Source: Hydractinia symbiolongicarpus (Eukaryota > Cnidaria > Hydrozoa > Anthoathecata > Hydractiniidae). From it: a stretch of 64,000 nucleotides of DNA. The stretch is from assembly GCF_029227915.1 (NCBI RefSeq), contig NC_079877.1, positions 20,673,851-20,737,850 of the forward strand. The letters run 5' to 3'. Made by a program: the position numbers and the translations under genes. Position 1 is the first letter of the stretch. Each line of letters opens with the position of its first letter. Positions 26,076 to 38,139 of this stretch are shown here, one piece after another. The notes under the pieces are model-generated. The model searched no databases and was not told the DNA's origin. It saw only the letters and a program-made list of their open reading frames with translations.

Positions 26076-27935
26076 GGCGCCATTGCCTTATATCAACGTC
26101 AACTACGAGCATAGCCTTCTAAAAGCCGTAATATGGCCTTTTTGCCGCTTAATAAAGGCCTTACACGTAAATCACATATTTCCACGAGCCTGTGCATGGT
26201 ACCATTGCTCCAGTCCTTTTAATCTCAACGGACTACAACGTCCAAAGTCATTTTTCTTGACGCCAGGCGCTTATATTGCCGTCAACTACGTGCATAGCCA
26301 TCTAAAAGCCGTAATATGGCCTTTTGCCGCTGAATAAAGGCCTTACACGACAGTCACGTGTTTCCACGAGACTTCGCATGCTACCATTGGTCTAGTCTTT
26401 TTAGTCTCATAGGAGTACAACGTTCCAAGTTGGTTTCCTTGACGAAATGGCCTTATATCACAGTCAACTACATACATAGCCTTTTAATGCCTAAATATGG
26501 ACTTTTGCGCCCTAATTAAAGCCTTATACGTGAATCATGTGGTTGCACGTGTCCGCGCAGCTTGCCATTGGTCTCGTTTTTGCAGTCTCAATAGACTACA
26601 ACGTCCCAATTCGTTTTCCATGGCGCCATGCCCCTGTATCACCGTCAACTACAAGCATAGCCTTCTACAAGCCGTAGTATAGCCTTTTGCAGCCTAATTA
26701 AGGCCTTACACGTAAATTACGTGCTTCCACGAGCCTGTGCATGGTATCATTGTTCTTATTCTTTCAGTCTCAATAGACTGCAACGTGCCAAGTCGTTTTA
26801 CTTGGCGCCATGGCCTTATATCACCGTCAACTACGTGCATAGCCTTCTAAAAGACGTAATATTGTCTTTTACGACATAATTAAGGCCCTACACTTAAATT
26901 AGGTGGTTCCACGTACCGACACAAGTTGCCACGGGTCTATTCTTTGCAGTCTCAATGGACTACAACGTACCAAGTCGTTTTCCATGGCGCCATTCCCTTA
27001 TATCAACGTCAACTACGAGCATAGCCTTCTAAAAGCCGTAATATGGCCTTTTTGCCGCTTAATAAAGGCCTAACACGTAAATCACATATTTCCACGAGCC
27101 TGTGCATGGTACCATTGCCCCAGTCCTTTTAATCTCAACGGACTACAACGTCCAAAGTCATTTTTCTTGACGCCAGGCGCTTATATTGCCGTCAACTACG
27201 TGCATAGCCATCTAAAAGCCGTAATATGGTCTTTTGCCCTGAATAAAGGCCTTACACGACAGTCACGTGTTTCCACGAGACTTCGCATGCTACCATTGGT
27301 CTAGTCTTTTTAGTCTCATAGGAGTACAACGTTCCAAGTTGGTTTCCTTGACGAAATGGCCTTATATCACAGTCAACTACATACATAGCCTTTTAATGCC
27401 TAAATATGGACTTTTGCGCCCTAATTAAAGCCTTATACGTGAATCATGTGGTTGCACGTGTCCGCGCAGCTTGCCATTGGTCTTGTCTTTGCAGTCTCAA
27501 TAGACTACAACGTCCCAATTCGTTTTCCATGGCGCCATGCCCCTGTATCACCGTCAACTACATGCATAGCCTTCTACAAGCCGTAGTATAGCCTTTTGCA
27601 GCCTAATTAAGGCCTTACACGTAAATTACGTGCTTCCACGAGCCTGTGCATGGTATCATTGTTCTTATTCTTTCAGTCTCAAAAGACTGCAACGTGCCAA
27701 GTCGTTTTACTTGGCGCCATGGCCTTATATCACCGTCAACTACGTGCATAGCCTTCTAAAAGACGTAATATTGTCTTTTACGACATAATTAAGGCCCTAC
27801 ACTTAAATTAGGTGGTTAAACGTACCGACACAAGTTGCCACGGGTCTATTCTTTGCAGTCTCAATGGACTACAACGTACCAAGTCGTTTTCCATGGCGCC
27901 ATTCCCTTATATCAACGTCAACTACGAGCATAGCC
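25660..27935 (+). repeat. 5-monomer (909-910-bp) block, about 2.5 tandem copies
   Basis: Sequence near 25660, 26570 and 27480 repeats with period 910, falling to 909 after a one-base loss in 'gccctgaataaagg' near 27240. The shared type 'gtggttgcacgtgtccgcgcagc' and the following 'gtgcttccacgagcctgtg' monomer recur at matching positions. The last copy diverges at about 27935. Confidence 0.75.
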
Positions 27936-28858
27936 TTCTAAAGGCCGTCATATGGCCTTTTGCCGCCTAATAAAGGGCTTACACGAAAATCACGTATTTC
28001 CACGAACCTGCTCGTGGTATCATTGGTCTAGTCCTTTTGGTTTCAAAGGACTATAACGTTCCAAGTCGGTTTCCTTGGCGTCCTGGCCTTATATCACCGT
28101 CAACTGCGTGCGAAGTTTTCTAAAAGCCGTAATATGGCCTCTTGAGGCCTAATTAAGGCGTTGCACGTGAATTACGTGGTTCCACGTGTCTGCGCAGCTT
28201 GCCATTGGTCTAGTCCCTGCAGTCACAATGGACTAACGTGCCAAGTCGTTTTCCATGGCACCATTGCCTTATATCAACGTCAACTACGAGCATAGCCTTC
28301 TAAAAGCCGTTATATGGCTTTTTGCGGCCTAATCAGGGCCTTACACGTAAATTACGTGGTTGCACGTGTCCGCGCAGCTTGCCATTGGTCTAGTCCTTGC
28401 AGTCTCAATAGACTACAACGTCCTAATTCGTTTTCCTTGGCGCCATGCCCCTGTATCACCGTCAACTACAAGCATAGCCTTCTACAAGCCGTAGTATAGC
28501 CTTTTGCCGCCTAATAAAAGGTTTACACGTAAATCACGTATTTCCACGAACCTGCTCATTGTATCATTGGTCTAGTCCTTTTGGTTTCAAAGGACTATAA
28601 CGTTCCAAGTCGGTTTCCTTGGCGTTTTCGCCTTATATCACCGTCAACTACGTGCGTAGTTTTCTAAAAGCCGAAATATGGCCTTTTGCGGCCTAATTAA
28701 GACGTTACACGTAAACTACGAGGTTCTACGTGTCTGCGCAGCTTGCCATTGGTCTAGTCCTTGCAGTCTCAATGGACTACAACGTCCAAAGTCAATTTTC
28801 TTGGCGCCATGCCTTATATCACCCTAAACTACGTGCATAGCCTTCTAAAAGCCGTTAT

Positions 28859-29245
28859 ATGGCCTTTTGCAGCCTAATTAAGGCCTTACACGTAAATTAC
28901 GTGGTTCTACAAGCCTGCCCATGGTATCATTGGTCTAATCCTTTCAGTCTCAATGGACTGCAACGTGCCAAGTCGTTTCCCATGGTGCCATTGCCTTATA
29001 TCAACGTCAACTACGAGCATAGCCTTCTAAAAGCCGTAATATGGCCTTTTTGCCGCTTAATAAAGGCCTTACACGTAAATCACATATTTTCACGAGCCTG
29101 TGCATGGTACCATTGCTCCAGTCCTTTTAATCTCAACGGACTACAACGTCCAAAGTCATTTTTCTTGACGCCAGGCATTTATATTGCCGTCAACTACGTG
29201 CATAGCCATCTAAAACCCGTAATATGGCCTTTTGCCGCTGAATAA
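28859..29245 (+). other. 128-codon run-on open frame over two monomers (not considered a gene)
   Basis: The usual monomer frame closes at 'gcc taa', but here one additional T ('ggcctttttgccgc', a 183-bp monomer) shifts the frame so that translation passes into the next monomer. The product is two satellite frames joined at a WPFCRLIKALHVN-like joint. The same event gives 114-codon frames at 16235, 17993, 25993, 51644, 58199 and 63433. No signal peptide, known domain or coding bias supports a protein. Confidence 0.3.
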
Positions 29246-29950
29246 AGGCCTTACACCAAAATCACGTATTTCCACGAGACTGCACATGGTACCATTGGTC
29301 TAGTTCTTGCAGTCACAATGGACTACAACGTACCAAGTCGTTTTCCATAGCACCATTGCCTTATATCAACGTTAACTACGAGCATAGCCTTCTGAAAGCC
29401 GTGATATGGCCTTTTACCGCCTAATAAAGGCCTTACACGTAAATCACATATTTCCACGAGCCTGCTCATTGTATCATTGGTCTAGTCGTTTTGGTTTCAA
29501 AGGACTATAACGTTCCAAGTCGGTTTCCTTGGCGTTTTCGCCTTATATCACCGTCAACTACGTGCGTAGTTTTCTAAAAGCCGTAATATGGCCTTTTGCG
29601 GCCTAATTAAGACGTTACACGTAAACTACGTGGTTCTACGTGTCTGCGCAGCTTGCCATTGGTCTAGTCCTTGCAGTCTCAATGGACTACAACGTCCAAA
29701 GTCAATTTTCTTGGCGCCATGCCTTATATAACCCTCAACTACGTGCATAGCCTTCTAAAAGCCGTAATATGGCTTTTTGCGGCCTAATTAAGGCGTTACA
29801 CCAAAATCTCGTATTTCCACGAGACTGGGCATGGTACCATTGGTCTAGTCCTTGCAGTCACAATGGACTACAACGTCCAAAGTCGTTTTCTTTGGTGCCA
29901 AGGCCTTTTATCACAATCAACTACGTGCATAGCCTTCTACAAGCCGTTAT

Positions 29951-30337
29951 ATGGCCTTTTGCAGCCTAATTAAGGCCTTACACGTAAAGTACGTGGTTCT
30001 ACAAGCCTGCGCATGGTATCATTGCTCCAGTCCTTTCAATCTCAATGGACTACAACGTCCAAAGTCATTTTTCTTGACGCCAGGCGCTTATATTGCCTTC
30101 AACTACGAGCATAGCCTTCTAAAAGCCGTAATATGGCCTTTTTGCCGCTTAATAAAGGCCTTACACGTAAATCACATATTTCCACGAGCCTGTGCATGGT
30201 ACCATTGCTCCAGTCCTTTTAATCTCAACGGACTACAACGTCCAAAGTCATTTTTCTTGACGCCGGGCATTTATATTGCCGTCAACTACGTGCATAGCCA
30301 TCTAAAAGCCGTAATATGGCCTTTTGCCGCTGAATAA
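29951..30337 (+). other. 128-codon run-on open frame over two monomers (not considered a gene)
   Basis: It has the same origin as the frame at 28859: a T insertion in 'ggcctttttgccgc' near 30139 restores a common frame between adjacent monomers. The two halves are near repeats of each other (both contain an ACAWYHCSSPFNLNGLQRPK segment), confirming that it is satellite sequence read twice. Confidence 0.3.
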
Positions 30338-30497
30338 AGGCCTTACACCAAAATCACGTATTTCCACGAGACTGCACATGGTACCATTGGTCTAGTTCTT
30401 GCAGTCACAATGGACTACAACGTACCAGGTCGTTTTCCATAGCACCATTGCCTTATATCAACGTTAACTACGAGCATAGCCTTCTGAAAGCCGTGAT

Positions 30498-32870
30498 ATG
30501 GCCTTTTACCGCCTAATAAAGGCCTTACACGTAAATCACATATTTCCACGAGCCTGCGCATGGTACCATTGCTCCAGTCCTTTCAATCTCAATGGACTAC
30601 AACGTCCAAAGTCATTTTTTTTGACGCGAGGCGCTTATATTGCCTTCAACTACGAGCATAGCCTTCTAAAAGCCGTAATATGGCCTTTTTGCCGCTTAAT
30701 AAAGGCCTTACACGTAAATCGCATATTTCCACGAGCCTGCTCATTGTATCATTGGTCTAGTCGTTTTGGTTTCAAAGGACTATAACGTACCAGGTCGTTT
30801 TCCATAGCACCATTGCCTTATATCAACGTTAACTACGAGCATAGCCTTCTGAAAGCCGTGATATGGCCTTTTACCGCCTAATAAAGGCCTTACACGTAAA
30901 TCACATATTTCCACGAGCCTGCGCATGGTACCATTGCTCCAGTCCTTTTAATCTCAACGGACTACAACGTCCAAAGTCATTTTTCTTGACGCCGGGCATT
31001 TATATTGCCGTCAACTACGTGCATAGCTATCTAAAAGCCGTAATATGGCCTTTTGCCGCTGAATAAAGGCCTTACACCAAAATCACGTATTTCCACGAGA
31101 CTGCACATGGTACCATAGGTCTAGTTCTTGCAGTCACAATGGACTACAACGTACCAAGTCGTTTTCCATGGCACCATTGCCTTATATCAACGTCAACTAC
31201 GAGCATAGCTATCTGAAAGCCGTGATATGGCCTTTTACCGCCTAATAAAGACCTTACACGTAAAACAATTATTTCCACGAGCCTGGGCATTGTACCATTG
31301 GTCTAGTCCTTTTTAGTCTCAAAGGACTACAACGTTCCAAGTCGGTTTCCTTGGCGTCCTGGCCTTATATCACCGTCAACTACGTGCGTAGCCTTCTAAA
31401 AGCCGTAATATGGCTTTTTGCGGCCTAATTAAGGCGTTACCCCAAAATCACGTATTTCCACCAGACTGCGCATTGTACCATTGGTCTAGTCCTTGCAGTC
31501 ACAATGGACTACAACGTCCAAAGTCGTTTTCTTTGGCGCCATGGCCTTTTATCACAATCAACTGCGTGCATAGCCTTCTAAAAGCCGTAATATGGCTTTT
31601 TGCCGCCTAATAAAGACCTTACACGTAAATCACATATTTCCACGAGCCTGTGCATGGTACCATTTGCTCCAGTCCTTTTAATCTCAACGGACTACAACGT
31701 CCAAAGTCATTTTTCTTGACGCCAGGCGCTTATATTGCCGTCAACTACGTGCATAGCCATCTAAAAGCCGTAATATGGCCTTTTGCCGCTGAATAAAGGC
31801 CTTACACGACAGTCACATATTTTTACAAGCCTGCGCATGGTACCATTGGTCTAGTTCTCTCAATCTCAAAGGACTACAACGCCAAAGTCATTTTCCTTGG
31901 CGCCATGGCCTTATATCACCATCAACTACATACATTGCCTTCTAAAAGCCGTAATATAGCCTTTTGCGGCATAATTAAGGCCTGTCACGTAAATTACGCA
32001 GTTCCACATGTTCGGGCAGATTGCCATTGGTCTTGTCCTTTTTGTCTTAAAGGACTACAACGATCCAAGTCGGTTTTCTTGACGCCGTGGCCTTATATCA
32101 CAACTACATGCATAGCTTTCTAAAAGCCGTATTATGGCTTTTTGCAGCCTAATTAAGGCCTTACACGTGAATTACGTGGTTCCACGTGTGCGCGCAGCTT
32201 GCCATTGGTCTAGTCATTGCAGTATCAATGGACTACAACGTCCCAAGCTGTTTTCTTTGACGCCATGCCCTTTTATCATCGTTAACTACGCGCATAGCCT
32301 TCTACAAGCCGTAGTATAGCCTTCTGCAGCCTAATTAATGCCTTACACGTAAATTACGTGGTTCCACAAGCCTGCGCATGGTATCATTGGTCTAGTCCTT
32401 TCAATGTCAATGGACTGCAACGTGCCAAGTCGTTTCCTTTGGCGCCACGGCCTTATATCACCGTCAACTACGTAAATAGCCTAGTAAAAGCCGTAACATG
32501 GTCTTTTACGATATTATTAACGCCCTACACTTAAATTACGTGGTTCCACGTGTCCACACAGGTTGCCATTGGTCTAGTCCTTGCAATCTTAAGGGACTAC
32601 AACGTTCCAAGTCGGTTTCTTTGTTGTCATGGCCTTATATCACCATCAACTACGTGCAAAGCCTTCTAAAAGCCGTAATATAGCCTTTTGCGTCTTAAAT
32701 AAGGCCTTACACGTAAATTTCGTAGTTCCAAGTGTTCGCGCATATTGCCATTGGTCTAGTCCTTGCAGTCTCAATGGACTACAACGTCCCAAGTTGTTTT
32801 CCTTGACGTCATGCCCTTATATCAACGTCAACTACGAGCATAGCCTTCTAAAAGCCGTAATATGGCCTTT
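30498..32870 (+). repeat. Duplicated block, copy 1 (partner 38140-41058)
   Basis: From 30498 to about 31565 the partner lies 7642 bp downstream (42 units minus 2). From about 31620 to 32870 it lies 8188 bp downstream (45 units minus 2). The partner thus has three additional monomers, at about 39208-39790. Shared rare features include the extra T in 'accatttgctccag' and the subfamily with 'gcgtcttaaataagg'. Confidence 0.85.
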
Positions 32871-33167
32871 TGCCGCCGAATAAAGGCCTTACACGTAAAT
32901 TTCGTAGTTCCACGAGTCTGCGCATGGTGCCATTGGTCTAGTTGTCTCAGTCGCAAAGAACTACAAGGTCCAAAGTCATTTGCCTTAGCGCCATGCCCTT
33001 ATATCATCGTCAACTACGTGCGTAGCCTTGTAAAGGCCGTAGTATGGCTTTTTGCGGCCTAATTAAGGCCTTACACGGGAATTACGTTGTTCCACGTGTC
33101 CGCGCAGCTTGCGATTGGTCTAGTCTTTGCTGTCTCAATGGACCACTACGTCCCAAGCCGTTTTTCT

Positions 33168-33890
33168 TGGCGTCATAGCCTTATATCAACGTTAACTACG
33201 TGCATTGCCTTTCAAAAGCCGTAATATGGACTTTTGTGTTCTAGTTAAGGCCTTGCACGTAAATTACGTGGTTCCACGTGTCTGCGGAGGTTGCCATTGG
33301 TCTAGTCCTTGCTGTTTCCATGAACTACAACGTCCCAAGTCGTTTTCCTTGGCGCCATGCCCTTGTATCACCGTCAACTACGTACATAGCGTTCTAAAAG
33401 CCGATATATGGCTTTTTTCGGCGTAATTAGGGCCTTACACGTAAATAACGTGGTTCCACGTGTCCGCGCAGTTTGCCATTGGTCTAGTCTTTGCTGTCTC
33501 AATGGACTACAACATGCCAAGTCGTTTTCTTTGGCGCAATGGCCTGATATCACCTTCAACTTGACGCATAGCATTCTGAAGCCTGCAATATGGCTTTCTA
33601 CCGCCTAATAAAGACCTTACACGAAAATCACGTAGTTCCACGAGTCTGCGCATGGTGCCATTGGTCTAGTTGTCTCAGTCTCAAAGAACTACAAGGTCCA
33701 AAGTCACTTTCCTTAGCGCCATGCCCTTATATCACCGTCAACTACGTGCGTAGCCTTGTAAAGGCCGTAGTATGGCTTTTTGCGGCCTAATTAAGGCCTT
33801 ACACGTTAATTACGTGGTTCCACGTGTCCGCGCAGCTTGCCATTGGTCTAGTCCGTGCAGTCTCAATGGACTACAACGTGCCAAGTCGTT
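33168..33890 (+). repeat. Four-monomer cassette M, copy 1 of 5
   Basis: This is a distinctive run of four monomers with 'gacttttgtgttctagttaagg', 'gaggttgccattgg', 'ggcttttttcggcgtaattaggg' and 'gttgtctcagtctcaaagaac'-type variants. It recurs at 37354, 46995, 53000 and 59555 with near-identical sequence, making it a marker of long-range copying. Confidence 0.88.
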
Positions 33891-33899
33891 TTCTTTGGC

Positions 33900-36470
33900 G
33901 CTATGGCCTGATACCACCTTCAACTAGGTGCATAGCCTTTTAAAAGCCGTTATATGGTCTTTTGCGGCCTAATTAAGGCCTTACACGCGAATTACTTGAT
34001 TCCACAAGCCTGCGCATGGTAGCATTGGTCTAGTCCTTTCAGTTACAATGGACTGTAATGTGCCAAGTCGTTTTTCTTGGCACCATGGCCTTATATCACC
34101 ATCAACTACGTGCATAGCTATCTAAAATCCGTAATATGGCCTTTTGCCGCTGAATACAGTCCTCACACGAAAGTCACGTGTTTCCACGAGACTTCGCCTG
34201 GTACCATTGGTCTAGTCCTTTTAGTCTTAAAGGACTACAACGTTCAAAGTCAGTTTCCTTGACGCCATGGCCTTATATCAATGTCACGTACATAGATAGC
34301 CTTCTAAAAGCCGTAATATGGCTTTTTGCGTCTTAAATAAGGCCTTACACGTAAATTTCGTAGTTCCACGTGTTCACGGATATTGCCATTGGTCTAGACC
34401 TTGCTGTCTGAATGGACTACAACGTCCCAACTCGTTTTCGTTGGCGTCATGGCCTTATATCAACGTTAACTACGAGCGTAGCCTTCTAAGGGCCGTAGTA
34501 TGGCTTTTTGCCGCCTAATAACGGCCTTACACGTGAATTACGTGGTTCCACGTGTCCGTGCAGCTTGCCATTGGTCTAGTCCTTGCAGTCTCAATGGACT
34601 ACAACGTCCCAAAGTCTTTTCCGTGGGGCCATGACCTGATATCACCTTCAACTAGGCGCAAAGTCTTCTGAAGCCTGTATTATGGCCTTTTGCTGCCGAA
34701 TTAAGGCCTTGCACCAAAATCACGTATTTCCACGAGACTGCACTTGGTACCATTGGTCTAGTTCTTGCAGTCCCAATGGACTACAACGTTCAAAGTCGTT
34801 TTCTTCGGCGCCATGGCCTTTTATCACAATCAACTACGTGCATAACCTTCTAAAAGCCGTAATATGGCTTTTTGCGGCCTAATTAAGGCGTTACACCAAA
34901 ATCTCGTATTTCCACGAGACTGGGCATGGTACCATTGGTCTAGTCCTTGCAGTCACAATGGACTACAACGTCCAAAGTCGTTTTCTTTGGCCCCATGGCC
35001 TTTTATCACAATCAACTACGTGCATAGCCTTCTACAAGCCGTTATATGGCCTTTTGCAGCCTAATTAAGGCCTTACACGTAAATTACGTGGTTCTACAAG
35101 CCTGCGCATGGTATCATTGGTCAAATCCTTTCAGTCTCAATGGACTGCAACGTGCCAAGTCGTTTCCCATGGTGCCATTGCCTTATATCAACGTCAACTA
35201 CGAGCATAGCCTTCTGAAAGCCGTGATATGGCCTTTTTGCCGCTTAATAAAGGCCTTACACGTAAATCACATATTTCCACGAGCCTGTGCATGGTACCAT
35301 TGGTCTAGTTCTTGCAGTCACAATGGACTACAACGTACCAAGTCGTTTTCCATGGCACCATTGCCTTATATCAACGTCAACTACGAGCATAGCCTTCTGA
35401 AAGCCGTGATATGGCCTTTTACCGCCTAATAAAGACCTTACACGTAAAACAATTATTTCCACGAGCCTGCGCATTGTACCATTGGTCTAGCCCTTGCAGT
35501 CTCAATGGACTATAACGTCCAAAGTCGTTTTCCTTGGCGTCCTGGTGTTATATCACCGTCAACTACGTGCGTAGTTTTCTAAAAGCCGTAATATGTCTAT
35601 TTGCGGCCTAATTAAGGCGTTACACGTGAATTACGTGGTTCCACATGTTCGCGCAGCTTGCCATTGGTCTAGTCTTTGCAGTCTCAAGGGACTACAACGT
35701 TCCAAGTCGTTTTCCATGTCACCATGCCCTTATATCATCGTCAATTACGCGCATAGCCTTCTACAAGCCGTAGTATGGCCTTTTGCAGCCTAATTAAGGC
35801 CTTACACGTAAATTACGTGCTTCCACAAGTTGGCGCATGGTATCATTGGTCTAGTCCTTTCAGTCTCAATGGACTCCAACGTGCCAAGTCGTTTTACTTT
35901 GCGCCATAGCCTTATATCACCGTCAACTGCGCGCGAAGTTTTCTAAAAGCCGTAATATGGCCTTTTGCGGCCTAATTAAGGCGTTACACGTGAATTACGT
36001 AGTTCCACGTGTCTGCGCAGCTTGGCATTGGTCTAGTCCTTGCAGTCTCAATGGACTACAACGTCCCAAAGTCTTTTCCGTGGGGCCATGACCTGATATC
36101 ACCTTCAACTAGGCGCATAGTCTTCTGAAGCCTGTATTATGGCCTTTTGCAGCCGAATAAAGGCCTTACACCAAAATCACGTATTTCCACGAGACTGCAC
36201 ATGGTACCATTGGTCTAGTTCTTGCAGTCACAATGGACTACAACGTCCAAAGTCGTTTTCTTTGACGCCAGGCGCCTATATTGCCGTCAACTACGTGCAT
36301 AGCCATCTAAAAGCCGTAATATGGCCTTTTGCCGCTGAATAAAGGCCTTACACGACAGTCACATGTTTCCACGAGACTTCGAATGCTACCATTGGTCTAG
36401 TCCTCTTAGTCTCAAAGGACTACAACGTTCCAAGTTCGTTTCCTTGACGAAATGGCCTTATATCACAGTC
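33900..36470 (+). repeat. Duplicated block, copy 1 (partner 47908-50660)
   Basis: Offset is 14008 bp up to about 35230 and 14190 bp after it, because the partner carries one more monomer. Matching monomer starts are 34318/48326, 34682/48690, 34864/48872, 35593/49783 and 36139/50329. The unusual 'aatccgtaatatggcc' and 'gaatacagtcctcacacg' variants are in both. Similarity ends near 36476, where 'catacatagccttttaatg' replaces 'catgcatagccttctaaatg'. Confidence 0.87.
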
Positions 36471-37353
36471 AACTACATACATAGCCTTTTAATGCCTAAA
36501 TATGGACTTTTGCGCCCTAATTAAAGCCTTATACGTGAATCATGTGGTTGCACGTGTCCGCGCAGCTTGCCATTGGTCTCGTCTTTGCAGTCTCAATAGA
36601 CTACAACGTCCCAATTCGTTTTCCATGGCGCCATGCCCCCGTATCACCGTCAACTACAAGCATAGCCTTCTACAAGCCGTAGTATAGCCTTTTGCAGCCT
36701 AATTAAGGCCTTACACGTAAATTACGTGCTTCCACGAGCCTGTGCATGGTATCATTGTTCTTATTCTTTCAGTCTCAATAGACTGCAACGTGCCAAGTCG
36801 TTTTACTTGGCGCCATGGCCTTATATCACCGTCAACTACGTGCATAGCCTTCTAAAAGACGTAATATTGTCTTTTACAACATAATTAAGGCCCTACACTT
36901 AAATTAGGTGGTTCCACGTACCGACACAAGTTGCCACGGGTCTATTCTTTGCAGTCTCAATGGACTACAACGTACCAAGTCGTTTTCTATATCGCCATTC
37001 CCTTATATCAACGTCAACTACGAGCATAGCCTTCTAAAGGCCGTCATATGGCCTTTTGCCGCCTAATAAAGGGCTTACACGAAAATCACGTATTTCCACG
37101 AACCTGCTCGTGGTATCATTGGTCTAGTCCTTTTGGTTTCAAAGGACTATAACGTTCCAAGTCGGTTTCCTTGGCGTTCTCGCCTTATGTCACCGTCAAC
37201 TACGTGCGTAGTTTTTTAAAATCCGTAATATGGCCTTTTGCGGCCTAATTAAGACGTTACACGTAAACTACGTGGTTCTACGTGTCTGCGCAGCTTGCCA
37301 TTGGTCTAGTCCTTGCAGTCTCAATGGACTACAACGTCCAAAGTCAATTTTCT

Positions 37354-38078
37354 TGGCGTCATAGCCTTATATCAACGTTAACTACGTGCATTGCCTTTCA
37401 AAAGCCGTAATATGGACTTTTGTGTTCTAGTTAAGGCCTTGCACGTAAATTACGTGGTTCCACGTGTCTGCGGAGGTTGCCATTGGTCTAGTCCTTGCTG
37501 TTTCCATGAACTACAACGTCCCAAGTCGTTTTCCTTGGCGCCATGCCCTTGTATCACCGTCAACTACGTACATAGCGTTCTAAAAGCCGATATATGGCTT
37601 TTTTCGGCGTAATTAGGGCCTTACACGTAAATAACGTGGTTCCACGTGTCCGCGCAGCTTGCCATTGGTCTAGTCTTTGCTGTCTCAATGGACTACAACA
37701 TGCCAAGTCGTTTTCTTTGGCGCAATGGCCTGATATCACCTTCAACTTGACGCATAGCATTCTGAAGCCTGCAATATGGCTTTCTACCGCCTAATAAAGA
37801 CCTTACACGAAAATCACGTAGTTCCACGAGTCTGCGCATGGTGCCATTGGTCTAGTTGTCTCAGTCTCAAAGAACTACAAGGTCCAAAGTCACTTTCCTT
37901 AGCGCCATGCCCTTATATCACCGTCAACTACGTGCGTAGCCTTGTAAAGGCCGTAGTATGGCTTTTTGCGGCCTAATTAAGGCCTTACACGTTAATTACG
38001 TGGTTCCACGTGTCCGCGCAGCTTGCCATTGGTCTAGTCCGTGCAGTCTCAATGGACTACAACGTGCCAAGTCGTTTT
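37354..38078 (+). repeat. Four-monomer cassette M, copy 2 of 5
   Basis: It sits 4186 bp (exactly 23 units) after copy 1. It is preceded by a different monomer ('gtcaattttcttggcg') and followed by 'ttttccatggcgcc', so the cassette has been joined to different neighbours here. Confidence 0.88.
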
Positions 38079-38139
38079 CCATGGCGCCATTGCCTTATAT
38101 CAACGTCAACTACGAGCATAGCCTTCTAAAAGCCGTGAT

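Noticed and set aside
33374-33574. Antisense 61-68-codon frames (also at 37560, 41925, 45018, 47201, 51204, 53206, 59761 and 62993)
   Set aside because: They lie within satellite monomers opposite the + frames. Their similarity to each other only reflects duplicated blocks such as cassette M.
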